Below are positions 10,815 to 19,225 of a DNA stretch of 64,000 bases, piece by piece. Numbering within the stretch: position 1 is the first letter of the stretch; every line of letters starts with the position of its first letter. The notes below the pieces were generated by a model that was given only the letters and a program-made list of their open reading frames with translations, did no database searches and had not been told where the DNA came from. Source of the DNA: Pseudomonas triticicola (lineage in GTDB: Bacteria > Pseudomonadota > Gammaproteobacteria > Pseudomonadales > Pseudomonadaceae). The position numbers were made by a program, and so were the translations under genes. The stretch lies in assembly GCF_019145375.1 (NCBI RefSeq), contig NZ_JAHSTX010000001.1, positions 2,827,001-2,891,000 of the forward strand, read 5' to 3'.

Positions 10815-12275
10815 TTACTTCGCAGATTGCTGAGCGTTCAGCGTGCTGAAGAACGACGTGATGTTGCTGGCTGTTGCTTTCATCTGGCCGACCAGCAAGT
10901 CCATGGCGTTGTACTTGGCGGTCAACGTCTTCGTCAAGTTGGCGACACGCAAGTCCAAAGCCAATTGCTGATTGGTCAGGTTGCGCGTGTTCTTGTTCAG
11001 AATGGCCATACGCTGGTCGAGCAAGCCGGTACCAAGCTTGTCATCCGCCGGTGGCTTGAGGTACGGATCCACCGCCTTGCTCATGCGCGCCAACAGACCA
11101 TTGGTGTCGTCAGTACCGGTAAACAACTGTTGAACCTGACCGGTCATGCCTGGCTGGGCCATCGTTTTGTTGAACGCATTGGAGTCAAACGTCAGGTTAC
11201 CGGTGTTGCGGTCGGTCATGACACCCAACTGCGACAGCACCGCCAAAGGACCACCGGCGCCTGGCGCAGTCAATTCCGCTCGAACATTGGCAAGCAGCGC
11301 GCGCGGCATGGCGTCGCCCGTGAACGCCGCCTGCACTGTCAGCTTGCCATCTGCGTCCGGCGTCGCCTTGGACAGCGTATCAATGGTGTTTTTCAGCGTG
11401 TTGAATGCATCGACAAACGCTTGAATCGATGTTTGCAGGCCCTTGGTGTTAGCGTCCACGCCGACAATAGTCGGAGTCGCAACATTGCCCGTTACAGGGC
11501 TGACTGTCGTCAAGTTCAGCGTCAAGCCACTGATAGCACCGGTCACCGTGTTGCTCTTGCTGCTGACCTGCAAGCCGTCAATGGTCAGCTGAGCGTTTTG
11601 TGCGACACCGTTGACCGCACCCGAAGCCCCTGCTGCCGGACTTGCACCCATCGGCTTGGTGCCATCGATTTCCAGACCGGCAATGCCGCTGACGGTGAGG
11701 TCGGAGCCTTCGCCAGTCTTGCTCGAGCTGATGACCAAGCGCGAAGCGCCGGTGCTGTCGGTCACGATGTTGGCTGAGATACCGTTGGCGCCCTGTGCCT
11801 TGTTGATCGCGTCGCGCGTGGTTTGCAAGGTGGAGTTCGCCGGAATATCGACGTTGTAATCAGTGCCATTCTGACTGATTTTCAGGGTACCACTCGGAAT
11901 GGCACTGGCGGCACCGCCGGCGAAAGATGCGCTGGCGACTTTCGAACCCGTAGCCAGCTGACTGACAACGACGCTGTAACTGCCCGAAACCGCGGTGCTA
12001 TCGGAGGTAGCGGTCAGCGTCGTGTTATTCGCTGAAGCGGTGAAACCGGCGAAGGCCGGGTTGGTTTTGTTGCCAAGATTGCTCATCGCTGTCTGGAAAG
12101 CGGTCAGCGCGCTTTTCAGCGACCCTATACCGGAAATCTTCAGCGTGTTGGCTTTGGTCGCAGTGTCGATCTGCGTCTGCTTCGGCGCCTTGTCGGCATT
12201 GACCAAGGCAGTGACGATCGCACCGATGTCCAGGCCGGAACCCAGTCCGGAACCCGGTAGAATTGGACTTGCCAT
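10815..12275 (-). CDS. fliD: Flagellar filament cap protein FliD
   Basis: A 486-aa pentameric cap that folds exported flagellin at the filament tip; in Pseudomonas it also binds mucin. N-terminal FliD_N region (SPILPGSGLGSGLDIGAIV) and C-terminal coiled-coil region ending in TASNITSFFSTLNAQQ are present. Start choice: an AGGGAG motif abuts an upstream ATG at 12281 with no spacing but is 6 bp from the ATG at 12275, so 12275 is preferred. The middle is Thr/Ala/Ser-rich, typical of the variable surface domains. Confidence 0.95.
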   Translation of the reverse strand: MASPILPGSGLGSGLDIGAIVTALVNADKAPKQTQIDTATKANTLKISGIGSLKSALTAFQTAMSNLGNKTNPAFAGFTASANNTTLTATSDSTAVSGSYSVVVSQLATGSKVASASFAGGAASAIPSGTLKISQNGTDYNVDIPANSTLQTTRDAINKAQGANGISANIVTDSTGASRLVISSSKTGEGSDLTVSGIAGLEIDGTKPMGASPAAGASGAVNGVAQNAQLTIDGLQVSSKSNTVTGAISGLTLNLTTVSPVTGNVATPTIVGVDANTKGLQTSIQAFVDAFNTLKNTIDTLSKATPDADGKLTVQAAFTGDAMPRALLANVRAELTAPGAGGPLAVLSQLGVMTDRNTGNLTFDSNAFNKTMAQPGMTGQVQQLFTGTDDTNGLLARMSKAVDPYLKPPADDKLGTGLLDQRMAILNKNTRNLTNQQLALDLRVANLTKTLTAKYNAMDLLVGQMKATASNITSFFSTLNAQQSAK

Positions 12276-12357
12276 GTGCATCTCCCTTCAGATTGTTGCC
12301 ATTCTTTTGACCGCTACAGGCGTCCTGAGAACGAACAAACACTATTCATGCCAGCTA

Positions 12358-12714
12358 TCAGACTTTGGCGTCGAACAGCACGTGGCTTGCATTGGCGAGG
12401 CTGTCTGCCAGCTTGAGGGCTTCTGCGGAGGGAATCTGTCGCACGATCTCACCCGTCTCGCTTGCAATCACCTTGACGATGACTTTGCCGGAATGCTCGT
12501 CGATAGAGAATTCCAGATTGCGCTTGATCGATTGAACGAACTTCTCGATCTCCTGCACTGCCAATTTCAACTTGGTGTCGTCCGAATCCCGACTCTTGGC
12601 AGCGACCGGCGCTTGAACCTTGGCCACCTCGGGCGTTTCCGACGGTTTTTCAGCAACCGACGTGACTGGCTTGGGAGCCGGATAAGACAGGTTAAGCTTG
12701 ACGCTCATGTCCAT
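12358..12714 (-). CDS. flaG: Flagellar protein FlaG
   Basis: A 118-aa small protein that limits filament length in polar flagellates. The conserved FlaG domain is residues 50-118 (LKLAVQEIEKFVQSIKRNLEF, then IPSAEALKLADSL). The N-terminal 50 residues are Pro/Ala/Lys-rich and variable. Start choice: AGGAGG is 2 bp from an ATG at 12720 and 8 bp from the ATG at 12714, so MDMSVKLNLSYP is the likely start. Confidence 0.9.
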   Translation of the reverse strand: MDMSVKLNLSYPAPKPVTSVAEKPSETPEVAKVQAPVAAKSRDSDDTKLKLAVQEIEKFVQSIKRNLEFSIDEHSGKVIVKVIASETGEIVRQIPSAEALKLADSLANASHVLFDAKV

Positions 12715-12733
12715 GCTCATCACCTCCTAACGT

Positions 12734-12771
12734 AAAAAAGCGAGAGAGCACGACCAGCGCACTCCCCCGCT
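12734..12771 (-). terminator. Rho-independent terminator of fliC
   Basis: On the minus strand a 13-bp stem with several G-U pairs (AGCGGGGGAGTGC against GTGCTCTCTCGCT) is followed by six T. It begins 16 bp after the fliC stop. It separates abundant flagellin mRNA from flaG-fliD. Confidence 0.8.
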
Positions 12772-12786
12772 CAAACTCATTCCGAA

Positions 12787-13638
12787 TTACTGAAGCAGCT
12801 TCAGTACAGCGGAAGGCAGTTGGTTGGCTTGAGCCAGAACCGAAGTGGAAGCTTGCTGCAGAGTTTGCTGCTTGGTCAGGTTAGCAGTTTCAGCGGCGAA
12901 GTCGGTGTCTTGTACACGACCCTGTGCAGCGGTGGTGTTCTCAACGATGTTCTGCAGGTTGGAGATGGTGCTGGTCAGACGGTTCTGCGAAGCACCCAGG
13001 CTGGCACGGGTATCACCGATCGCAGCGATAGCAGCGTCGATTGCAGTGATAGCAGCGTCAATGTTGGTGCCAGCAGTAGCGGCGTCGGTACCGGTCAGAG
13101 CCAGGGTAGCTTTGTCCACGGACAGGCTGACGGCGTCGAACTTGGAGCTCAGTACCAGGTCGATGTGGTTGGCAGTACCGGTGTTTGCGCCAACTTGCAG
13201 AGTCACAGTACCAGCCGAACCGTCCAGCAGGTTTTTGCCGTTCAGGTTGGTCGAAGCTGCGATACGGCTGATTTCGTCGGACATGTCGGCGAATTCAAGG
13301 TTGGTTGCTTTCTGGTCAGCAGTGCCGTTGGTGCCGGTACGTGCTTTAACAGCCAGCTCACGCATACGCTGCAGGATGTCGGTGGTAGCTTGCAGAGCGC
13401 CTTCAGCGGTCTGGGCAACGGAGATACCGTCGTTGGCGTTCTGGATAGCCTGGTTGCCACCACGGATTTGCGATTGCATACGAGTGGAGATCTGCAGGCC
13501 AGCGGCGTCGTCTTTGGCGCTGTTGATTTTCAGGCCGGAAGACAGGCGCTGCATCGAGGTGGACAGAGCGTCGGAAGCGCGGTTCAGGTTTTTCTGAACG
13601 TTCAACGATGTGGTGTTGGTGTTTACTGTTAAAGCCAT
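12787..13638 (-). CDS. fliC: Flagellin FliC
   Basis: A 283-aa flagellin, a short type. The conserved D0/D1 N-terminus runs to about 150 and the C-terminal D1/D0 from about 205 (ASLGASQNRLTSTISNLQNI to PSAVLKLLQ). Only about 55 residues lie between, so D2/D3 are nearly absent; this segment is Thr/Ala/Asp-rich and is a plausible site for O-glycans. Residues 30-51 match the flg22 region recognised by plant FLS2. A sigma28 promoter and strong terminator flank it; the adjacent glycosylation island presumably modifies it. Confidence 0.97.
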   Translation of the reverse strand: MALTVNTNTTSLNVQKNLNRASDALSTSMQRLSSGLKINSAKDDAAGLQISTRMQSQIRGGNQAIQNANDGISVAQTAEGALQATTDILQRMRELAVKARTGTNGTADQKATNLEFADMSDEISRIAASTNLNGKNLLDGSAGTVTLQVGANTGTANHIDLVLSSKFDAVSLSVDKATLALTGTDAATAGTNIDAAITAIDAAIAAIGDTRASLGASQNRLTSTISNLQNIVENTTAAQGRVQDTDFAAETANLTKQQTLQQASTSVLAQANQLPSAVLKLLQ

Positions 13639-13718
13639 GACGAATTCCTCGTTGGTTGGGTACTGCGGCTTCCGGCCCTGGCAACCGCCGGGTATGGCCT
13701 AGAGAACCTTCGTAATAG

Positions 13719-13745
13719 TTATCGTCGGGTTTGCAGGTTGCTTGA
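13719..13745 (-). promoter_or_regulatory. FliA (sigma28) promoter of fliC
   Basis: The minus strand reads TCAAG, 14 bp, GACGATAA, a close match to the FliA consensus. It ends about 80 bp upstream of the fliC ATG, and the intervening leader contains a GAGGAATT ribosome binding site. Confidence 0.8.
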
Positions 13746-13880
13746 GGGCTTTTTGAAAAAATTTTGCCATCACCACGCCACCCCCGAGAAAACAAAGACT
13801 TAGCAGCACATCAAGCGCGAAAAAATGACGTCATAAAACCGCCTGTAACGCGAAGCCGCGGGCCAGTGCTGCGCAGCGGC

Positions 13881-14147
13881 TCAGCGCCCGGCATTTTCCA
13901 GCAATTCAACCAGCTCGTATTCCATATAGTCAGCCAGCCCCAACCAGTCCTGGCGCTCCTGGCAATCGAGCATTTGCATGAGCACCTGAGCCCACGCCTG
14001 CTGGATCTCTAGTGGGGCAGACGACAGACATTGCTGGGCCTGTTCGAACACATCGACCATGGTCAACGCCGCTTCTATGTCACGCCCCAGACGAAACAAT
14101 GCAGCGCATTGGCGACACTGATCCTGACTGTGATTCAGCGCACTCAT
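13881..14147 (-). CDS. Small helical protein coupled to the Maf glycosyltransferase
   Basis: An 88-aa protein with no motif I recognise. Its ATG overlaps the stop of the maf gene (ATGA), which implies translational coupling. It is helical and Gln/Leu-rich, with Cys11, Cys14, Cys40 and Cys62, an aromatic YMEYELVELLENAG end and no signal peptide. Size and composition recall FliS/FliT-type chaperones, but I see no specific match. It is the last gene of the glycosylation operon, just before fliC, so a role with flagellin before or during glycosylation is an inference. Confidence 0.8.
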   Translation of the reverse strand: MSALNHSQDQCRQCAALFRLGRDIEAALTMVDVFEQAQQCLSSAPLEIQQAWAQVLMQMLDCQERQDWLGLADYMEYELVELLENAGR

Positions 14148-15433
14148 TGCACGAACTCCGGATTGAAAGCGGTACCGGCGATCAGCGCACCGGCGCGGCT
14201 GCTGTTGAGAAACTCGACCTGCGGATGCGCGGCGATATAACGCTCAAGCACACACAGATAACCGCGAAAATTCAGCTGGGTACTGACGCGCTGACCATGG
14301 CCATCGCGCACCCAGTGCCGCGCCTGGGCCAGCGGCGGGCCCAGATCACCATCGCCCCAACCAGCATGGGTCTTGTTCATCGGGAAGGCGAAGTCAGCGC
14401 CGAACAGAGTGATTCGACTCGCACCCATTTTCACCGCGAGATCCACCGCCGGATGAATCACGCTGCCGCCGACGTGCAGCTCGCCGCGTGGATACTGATC
14501 TTTCAGCTCGGCATAGATCGGGCTGGCCGAATAGCCGCCATAGCGCTTGCCCTTCCATGCCTTCAATACCTGCGGGTCGCTCATCGGCAGGTACACCAGC
14601 GTAATGCCGTCCGATGCCTCGAAGGGCAGATGCCGAAAGCCGATGCGCTGATCGATGCTCACCACCAGATCAGGCACGATGCCATGTTCGCGCAACGGCC
14701 GATAAGCGGTATCAACACAGATGAACAACGGCCGCTCAGCAAGCTGACGAATCGCCGCCAGACGTTCGAAATGCTGCTCCAGCGTTGGTCCGGTGGCGAT
14801 CACGAAGATTTCACGTCCAGCGCAACTGCCAAACAGCTGCGCGACATCGTCATCGCCAAGCAACACCGGCAGACATTCCTGCAAGCGTTGCTGGATTTCT
14901 GACGACTGCGGATCGAAATCGCGGTTATTGAATGTCAGGTGCACTTCATTGATCAGCCGGTCGCGGATCTTCGCGTTGAAGTCATCGGCCAATAACATCT
15001 CGGCGGGCAAGGCAAAAAATGGCGTGAAGAAGTCCGGGTGATCACCGGCGTAAAACAGCTCGACCCGAGGATCTTCCAGCCACTGGCGCTGATCGAGCAG
15101 TTGCAGCACCAGCGCGAACAGGGCGCCGTTGAGAATGTGCACGTACAGGCGCTCAAGCCCCGCACGTTCAAGAAGCACGCCGGGCAAGTCGCCGAGGCCA
15201 GTGCCATAGACGTGCAGATGCGGTTTCGCCGGCAGGCTCGCCGCCTGGATCTGCGCCTCGTGCAGACGATCATGGCGACTGGTGAGCTGAATGCCGTCAA
15301 CGCTCAGCGTCGAGCCCAGCCCTTGCACGAGTTCAGCCTGCACCGATGCGCTGTCTTCTGCCATCAATCGCTCGAACAGCGCCGGCCAGCGCCCTTGCAA
15401 CACCTCGGCATTGGCTTGGAAAAACTCGCTCAT
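14144..15433 (-). CDS. Maf-type motility-associated glycosyltransferase (DUF115)
   Basis: A 429-aa member of the Maf/MptE-like family that transfers nonulosonic acids such as pseudaminic acid to flagellin Ser/Thr in the cytoplasm. The DUF115 core is near residues 205-385: FVIATGPTLEQHFERL, FICVDTAYRPLREHGI, PDLVVSIDQRIGFRH, GGSVIHPAVDLAVKMGASRITLFGADFAFP (landmarks in order). The following HAGWGDGDLG and PEVEFLN-like tail fit the family. A full pse gene set lies just upstream in the same direction, so the donor is probably CMP-pseudaminic acid. A strong hairpin lies 24 bp before its start. Confidence 0.88.
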   Translation of the reverse strand: MSEFFQANAEVLQGRWPALFERLMAEDSASVQAELVQGLGSTLSVDGIQLTSRHDRLHEAQIQAASLPAKPHLHVYGTGLGDLPGVLLERAGLERLYVHILNGALFALVLQLLDQRQWLEDPRVELFYAGDHPDFFTPFFALPAEMLLADDFNAKIRDRLINEVHLTFNNRDFDPQSSEIQQRLQECLPVLLGDDDVAQLFGSCAGREIFVIATGPTLEQHFERLAAIRQLAERPLFICVDTAYRPLREHGIVPDLVVSIDQRIGFRHLPFEASDGITLVYLPMSDPQVLKAWKGKRYGGYSASPIYAELKDQYPRGELHVGGSVIHPAVDLAVKMGASRITLFGADFAFPMNKTHAGWGDGDLGPPLAQARHWVRDGHGQRVSTQLNFRGYLCVLERYIAAHPQVEFLNSSRAGALIAGTAFNPEFVQ

Positions 15434-15457
15434 GGCGCCTCGCGCTCCTTCTCGGGC

Positions 15458-15497
15458 AAAAAAATAGCGTTCAAGGTTAACCTTGAACGCTATTTTT
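15458..15497 (-). terminator. Strong palindromic terminator between the KAS III gene and maf
   Basis: A perfect 15-bp palindrome (ATAGCGTTCAAGGTT and its complement, 15464-15493) is flanked by A7 and T5. It lies 23 bp past the KAS III stop. maf starts only 24 bp beyond, leaving no room for a separate promoter downstream, so maf needs read-through or a promoter inside the hairpin or the preceding gene. Confidence 0.8.
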
Positions 15498-15520
15498 GTA
15501 TCAGTGGTTTTTGCTGCAGC

Positions 15521-16447
15521 TTACGGACGATAGATGATCGCCGAGCCCCACGACAGACCGACACCAAAACCGCTCAGCGCAACGCGCTGCCAGTCAGAGT
15601 CAAGGACGTGTTTTTCCAACAGCAGCGGAATGCTCGACGACACGGTGTTGCCGGTTTCGACCATGTCCTTGATGAACTTCTCCGGCTCGCCTTCGAAGCG
15701 TCGCGCCACGGCGTCGACAATCGCCGCACTGCCCTGGTGAATGCAGAATGCATCGATGTCATCGGCCTTGAGGTTGGAATCGTCGAGCAACTCGTGCAAG
15801 TGCGCCGGGACTTTCAGCAGAGCGAAGTTGAACACCTGACGACCATTCATGAAGAACACGCCGTTGCTCACTTTCAAATGCGGTGCGCCGGAACCGTCGG
15901 TGCCGAACTTGGCCTTGCCCAGCGCCCAGGTCGGGTTTTCGCCCATCCACGTAGCGGTGGCGGCATCGCCAAACAGCATGGTGGTGTTGCGGTCTTCCGG
16001 GTCAACGATTTTCGAGTACGGGTCAGCAGTGATCAGCAGGCCGTTCTTCAGGCCGGCGGCTTCCATGAAGCCCTTGATCGCGTAGATGCCGTAGACGTAA
16101 CCGGAGCAGCCCAGAGAAATGTCGAACGCTGCAACATTGGTCGGCAGGCCGAGCTTGTCCTGGACGATTGCTGCGGTGTGCGGCAGGCCTTCTTCATCAC
16201 CGTTCTGGGTGACGACAATCAAGGCGTCGATCGATTCACGCTTCAGTTCAGGATGGCTGGCAAACAGCGCATTGGCCGCTTCCACGCACAGATCGGAGGT
16301 TTCCTGCTCAGCGTCTTTGCGCGGCAGGAACGCCGAACCGATCTTGCCCAGGATGAATTCTTCATCCTTCTCGAATTTTGCACCTTGTGCGTAATTGTCC
16401 ACGCCGGCTACAGGAACGTAGCTCGCAATGCTTTTTATGCCAATCAT
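15521..16447 (-). CDS. 3-oxoacyl-ACP synthase III (FabH-like), flagellin glycan type
   Basis: A 308-aa thiolase-fold condensing enzyme with a complete Cys-His-Asn triad: Cys114 (ISLGCSGYVYG), His237 (FCIHQGS) and Asn267 (VETGNTVSSSIP), plus the C-terminal GFGVGLSWGSA. The start at 16447 has GGGAAG 8 bp upstream; the reading frame extends further but without a better site. In P. syringae a similar gene (orf3) of the flagellin glycosylation island is thought to supply the 3-hydroxybutyryl group of modified viosamine. Here it probably supplies an acyl group for a glycan sugar. The 227-bp gap to pseI shows no clear promoter. Confidence 0.85.
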   Translation of the reverse strand: MIGIKSIASYVPVAGVDNYAQGAKFEKDEEFILGKIGSAFLPRKDAEQETSDLCVEAANALFASHPELKRESIDALIVVTQNGDEEGLPHTAAIVQDKLGLPTNVAAFDISLGCSGYVYGIYAIKGFMEAAGLKNGLLITADPYSKIVDPEDRNTTMLFGDAATATWMGENPTWALGKAKFGTDGSGAPHLKVSNGVFFMNGRQVFNFALLKVPAHLHELLDDSNLKADDIDAFCIHQGSAAIVDAVARRFEGEPEKFIKDMVETGNTVSSSIPLLLEKHVLDSDWQRVALSGFGVGLSWGSAIIYRP

Positions 16448-16674
16448 TACGGCTTCCCAATAAAAAACAGCCCAAAACCACCGCTCGCAAGGATTCGAGG
16501 GGCGCCGACAAACAGAAAACGGCCGCCACAACGGGCAGCCACGGGAAGCGCAAAGGGCTATCACTGGAACCGCAAAACGGCCCAGGCGCCATCTCCCCGG
16601 TCAATACAATACAGTGAAGATGCGCGTTATGACTCGCAGGTCACGCTATTTTGCCGAATCGATGGCAGATTGGC

Positions 16675-17727
16675 CTATTCGACCAGCGACCAGTCCAGCG
16701 GCGTACCGCGCTTGATCGCGGTGCGCGCACGGCGTCCGAGAACGGCATCGGTGTGCTTGGGCGGCAGACCGAGACCGGGGCGAATGGCACGCAGATTGTC
16801 CCCGGTAAAGGCCTCACCGGCAGCCATGTCAGCGGTGACGTACAGCGAACGGCGATAGACCAGCGACTTGCGCTCAGCCTCGGTCGGACCGTACTGAACA
16901 TGCCCCATCGCCTGCCAGGCACGTTCGGTTTCGACGACCAGACTGGCCAGCTCGGCAGGCTCCAGGGAGAAACTTGCGTCCACGCCACCGGCCGAACGAT
17001 CAAGGGTGAAGTGTTTTTCCACCACGGTCGCGCCCAGCGCCACCGCTGCCACCGACACGCCAACGCCCATCGAGTGGTCCGACAGCCCGACCTCGCAGCC
17101 AAACAGCTCGCGCAGATGCGGGATCGTGCGCACATTGCTGTTGAGTGGCGTGGCCGGATAAGTGCTGGTGCACTTGAGCAAGACCAGATCCTTGCACCCG
17201 GCCTCGCGCGCGGCACGCACGGTTTCGTCCAATTCGGCGATGCTGGCCATGCCGGTGGAGATGATCAGCGGTTTGCCCGTAGCCGCGACACGGCGGATCA
17301 GCGGCAGATCGGTGTTTTCAAAACTGGCAATCTTGTACGCCGGCACTTCAAGGCTTTCGAGAAAATCCACCGCGCTGTCATCGAACGGCGTCGAGAACGC
17401 GAGCATTCCCAACTCCTTGGCCCGAGCAAAAATCGGCGCGTGCCACTCCCACGGCGTGTGGGCTTTTTCGTAGAGATCGTAGAGTGAAGTCCCGGCCCAC
17501 AGACTGCCCGGATCCTTGATGAAGAATTCACCTTCAGCCAAATCCAGGGTCATGGTTTCGGCGGTGTAGGTTTGCAGCTTCAAGGCATGCGCCCCGGCCT
17601 TGGCCGCCGCCTCGACGATTTGCAGAGCGACGTCGAGGGACTGGTTATGGTTGCCGCTCATTTCGGCAATGATGAACGGCGGTGCATCGGCACCGATGGT
17701 GTGGTGGCCAATCTTGAAACTAGACAT
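16675..17727 (-). CDS. pseI: Pseudaminic acid synthase PseI
   Basis: A 350-aa NeuB-family enzyme that condenses 2,4-diacetamido-2,4,6-trideoxy-L-altrose with phosphoenolpyruvate to pseudaminic acid. The NeuB barrel covers about 1-285 (FIIAEMSGNHNQSLD, KLQTYTAETMTLD, STPFDDSAVDFLE, STGMASIAELDE, KCTSTYPA, GLSDHSMG) and a C-terminal SAF domain follows (around 290-350, IRPGLGLPPKHTDAVLGR). It overlaps pseGH by 8 bp. The EMSGNHNQ form rather than the NeuB sialic-type form favours PseI. Confidence 0.95.
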   Translation of the reverse strand: MSSFKIGHHTIGADAPPFIIAEMSGNHNQSLDVALQIVEAAAKAGAHALKLQTYTAETMTLDLAEGEFFIKDPGSLWAGTSLYDLYEKAHTPWEWHAPIFARAKELGMLAFSTPFDDSAVDFLESLEVPAYKIASFENTDLPLIRRVAATGKPLIISTGMASIAELDETVRAAREAGCKDLVLLKCTSTYPATPLNSNVRTIPHLRELFGCEVGLSDHSMGVGVSVAAVALGATVVEKHFTLDRSAGGVDASFSLEPAELASLVVETERAWQAMGHVQYGPTEAERKSLVYRRSLYVTADMAAGEAFTGDNLRAIRPGLGLPPKHTDAVLGRRARTAIKRGTPLDWSLVE

Positions 17728-19225
17728 GCGGGTGATCCTTCAAAACACGGCTGAACGCACAGGTTTCCTGGATGAACCCGGCGTCGCGGAAGACTTTCAA
17801 TGAGGACTGATTGGCGGGCATGACTCGCGCAGTAATGCACGTCAATTGCGGCCAGTGCGCAGCGACAAACCCTTCGCCACGGCTTAGCAGTGCTCTGCCC
17901 CAACCGAGGCCGAAACGCACCTCCAGCAGATAAATCGAGACTTCGGCTTCGAACCCGCGCAAGTCGTAGCGCAGCACCCCGACCGCGCCGTCATCCGCCT
18001 CGGCAATCAGCAGCAGCCGCTGCGGATTGCGCAGACTCGCCGTCAGCCAGTTGAGATGTTGCGCCCAATCGATAACGCCGGTTTCCAGCGACCAGCGCCG
18101 TACCGCTTCGGCGTTGCGCCCCTCGAACAGCAACTGCGCATCGTCCAGCGTTGCCGGGCGCAGCTTGAGCACCGCACCGGCCAGCGCCGCCGCCACACGC
18201 TCGGCACCGCGCCCGTCGACCAGTTGCCGCGAGCGCTCGGCAAGGCTGCGGCGTAGAAAATGATTGTTCACGACGAAGCCGACCGCATCACGCAACTGCT
18301 CGACGCTGACCTGCTCGCGGGCGCCCATGAACACATGCGCGCCGGCCGCCGCCATGACTTCACCGTTGGCCTGCTGATTGTTCGCCACGGCGATGCAGAT
18401 GGTCGGCAAACCCAGCGCCGCGCGCTCCCAACTGGTGCCGCCGCCAGCACCGATAAACAGATCGGCTTCAGTCATGCGCTGATGGAAATCGCTGACGAAA
18501 CTGTGCAGGCGCCAGTTCGGCCGTGTCTCGGCCAAGGCCTGCATCTGCGCCCACGCCGGGTTGTCGGCGCCCGCGACGAAATCAACCTGCAACTCAGTGA
18601 AATCAGCCAGCGCCAGCATCGCGTGATGAGTCTGCCTCGCCGCGTCGAAACCGCCAAAATTCACCAGCACCCGGCGCGCCTTCGGTTTGATCTCGATGGC
18701 ATCGCAGTTGAATTCTTCGCGCAACAAGGCGTAGCGCGGGCCGAGCAAGGTGCGACAGCCTGGCGGCAGCAGCGGCGCGTAGTTTTCACTCAAGCCTGAG
18801 AGGTTCTGATTGAGCAGCAGATCGACGCTGTAGCGCCGCGTGGCCAGATCATCCACGGCGGCGATTCGATGCGCCCAGCGCCGAGCGGCAGTTTGCCAGT
18901 GATGATCAAGGCCGTAATGGTCGACGATGATCCAGTCGAACGGTGCCTGCCCGTCCAGCAGCAGGCCCAGTGCATCAATATCGAACTGCCACGGCAACAT
19001 CGATTCGATAGCCTGCAGCGGGTCTTCATCACGATAGCGCTCGGGTAACGCGAAGGTCTCGAAGCCTTCGGCATTCAAGGCTTCCAGTCGATGCCCCGGC
19101 AACCGCCGACAGGCAAACGCAACATGACTGCCCTGCCCGCGCAGCACCCGGGCCAGGGTCAGACAGCGGGCAATATGGCCGCTGCCGATGGTTGGCGACG
19201 CGTCGGCGCGGATCAGCACTCTCAT
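17720..19225 (-). CDS. pseG: PseG-PseH fusion: UDP-sugar hydrolase plus N-acetyltransferase
   Basis: A 501-aa fusion. Residues 1 to about 350 are PseG, the GT-B-fold hydrolase that removes UDP from the 2,4-diacetamido sugar: ADASPTIGSGHIARCLTLA with catalytic His17, VDHYGLDHHW, LVNFGGFDAARQTH, and GAGGGTSWERAALGLP. Residues 354-501 are a GNAT domain like PseH, which acetylates the 4-amino group: LKLRPATLDDAQLLFEGRN, FGLGWGRALLSRGEGF, and NQSSLKVFRDAGF. The start at 19225 overlaps the pseF stop (ATGA). No separate pseH gene is present, so the fusion would complete the pathway. Confidence 0.92.
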   Translation of the reverse strand: MRVLIRADASPTIGSGHIARCLTLARVLRGQGSHVAFACRRLPGHRLEALNAEGFETFALPERYRDEDPLQAIESMLPWQFDIDALGLLLDGQAPFDWIIVDHYGLDHHWQTAARRWAHRIAAVDDLATRRYSVDLLLNQNLSGLSENYAPLLPPGCRTLLGPRYALLREEFNCDAIEIKPKARRVLVNFGGFDAARQTHHAMLALADFTELQVDFVAGADNPAWAQMQALAETRPNWRLHSFVSDFHQRMTEADLFIGAGGGTSWERAALGLPTICIAVANNQQANGEVMAAAGAHVFMGAREQVSVEQLRDAVGFVVNNHFLRRSLAERSRQLVDGRGAERVAAALAGAVLKLRPATLDDAQLLFEGRNAEAVRRWSLETGVIDWAQHLNWLTASLRNPQRLLLIAEADDGAVGVLRYDLRGFEAEVSIYLLEVRFGLGWGRALLSRGEGFVAAHWPQLTCITARVMPANQSSLKVFRDAGFIQETCAFSRVLKDHPHV

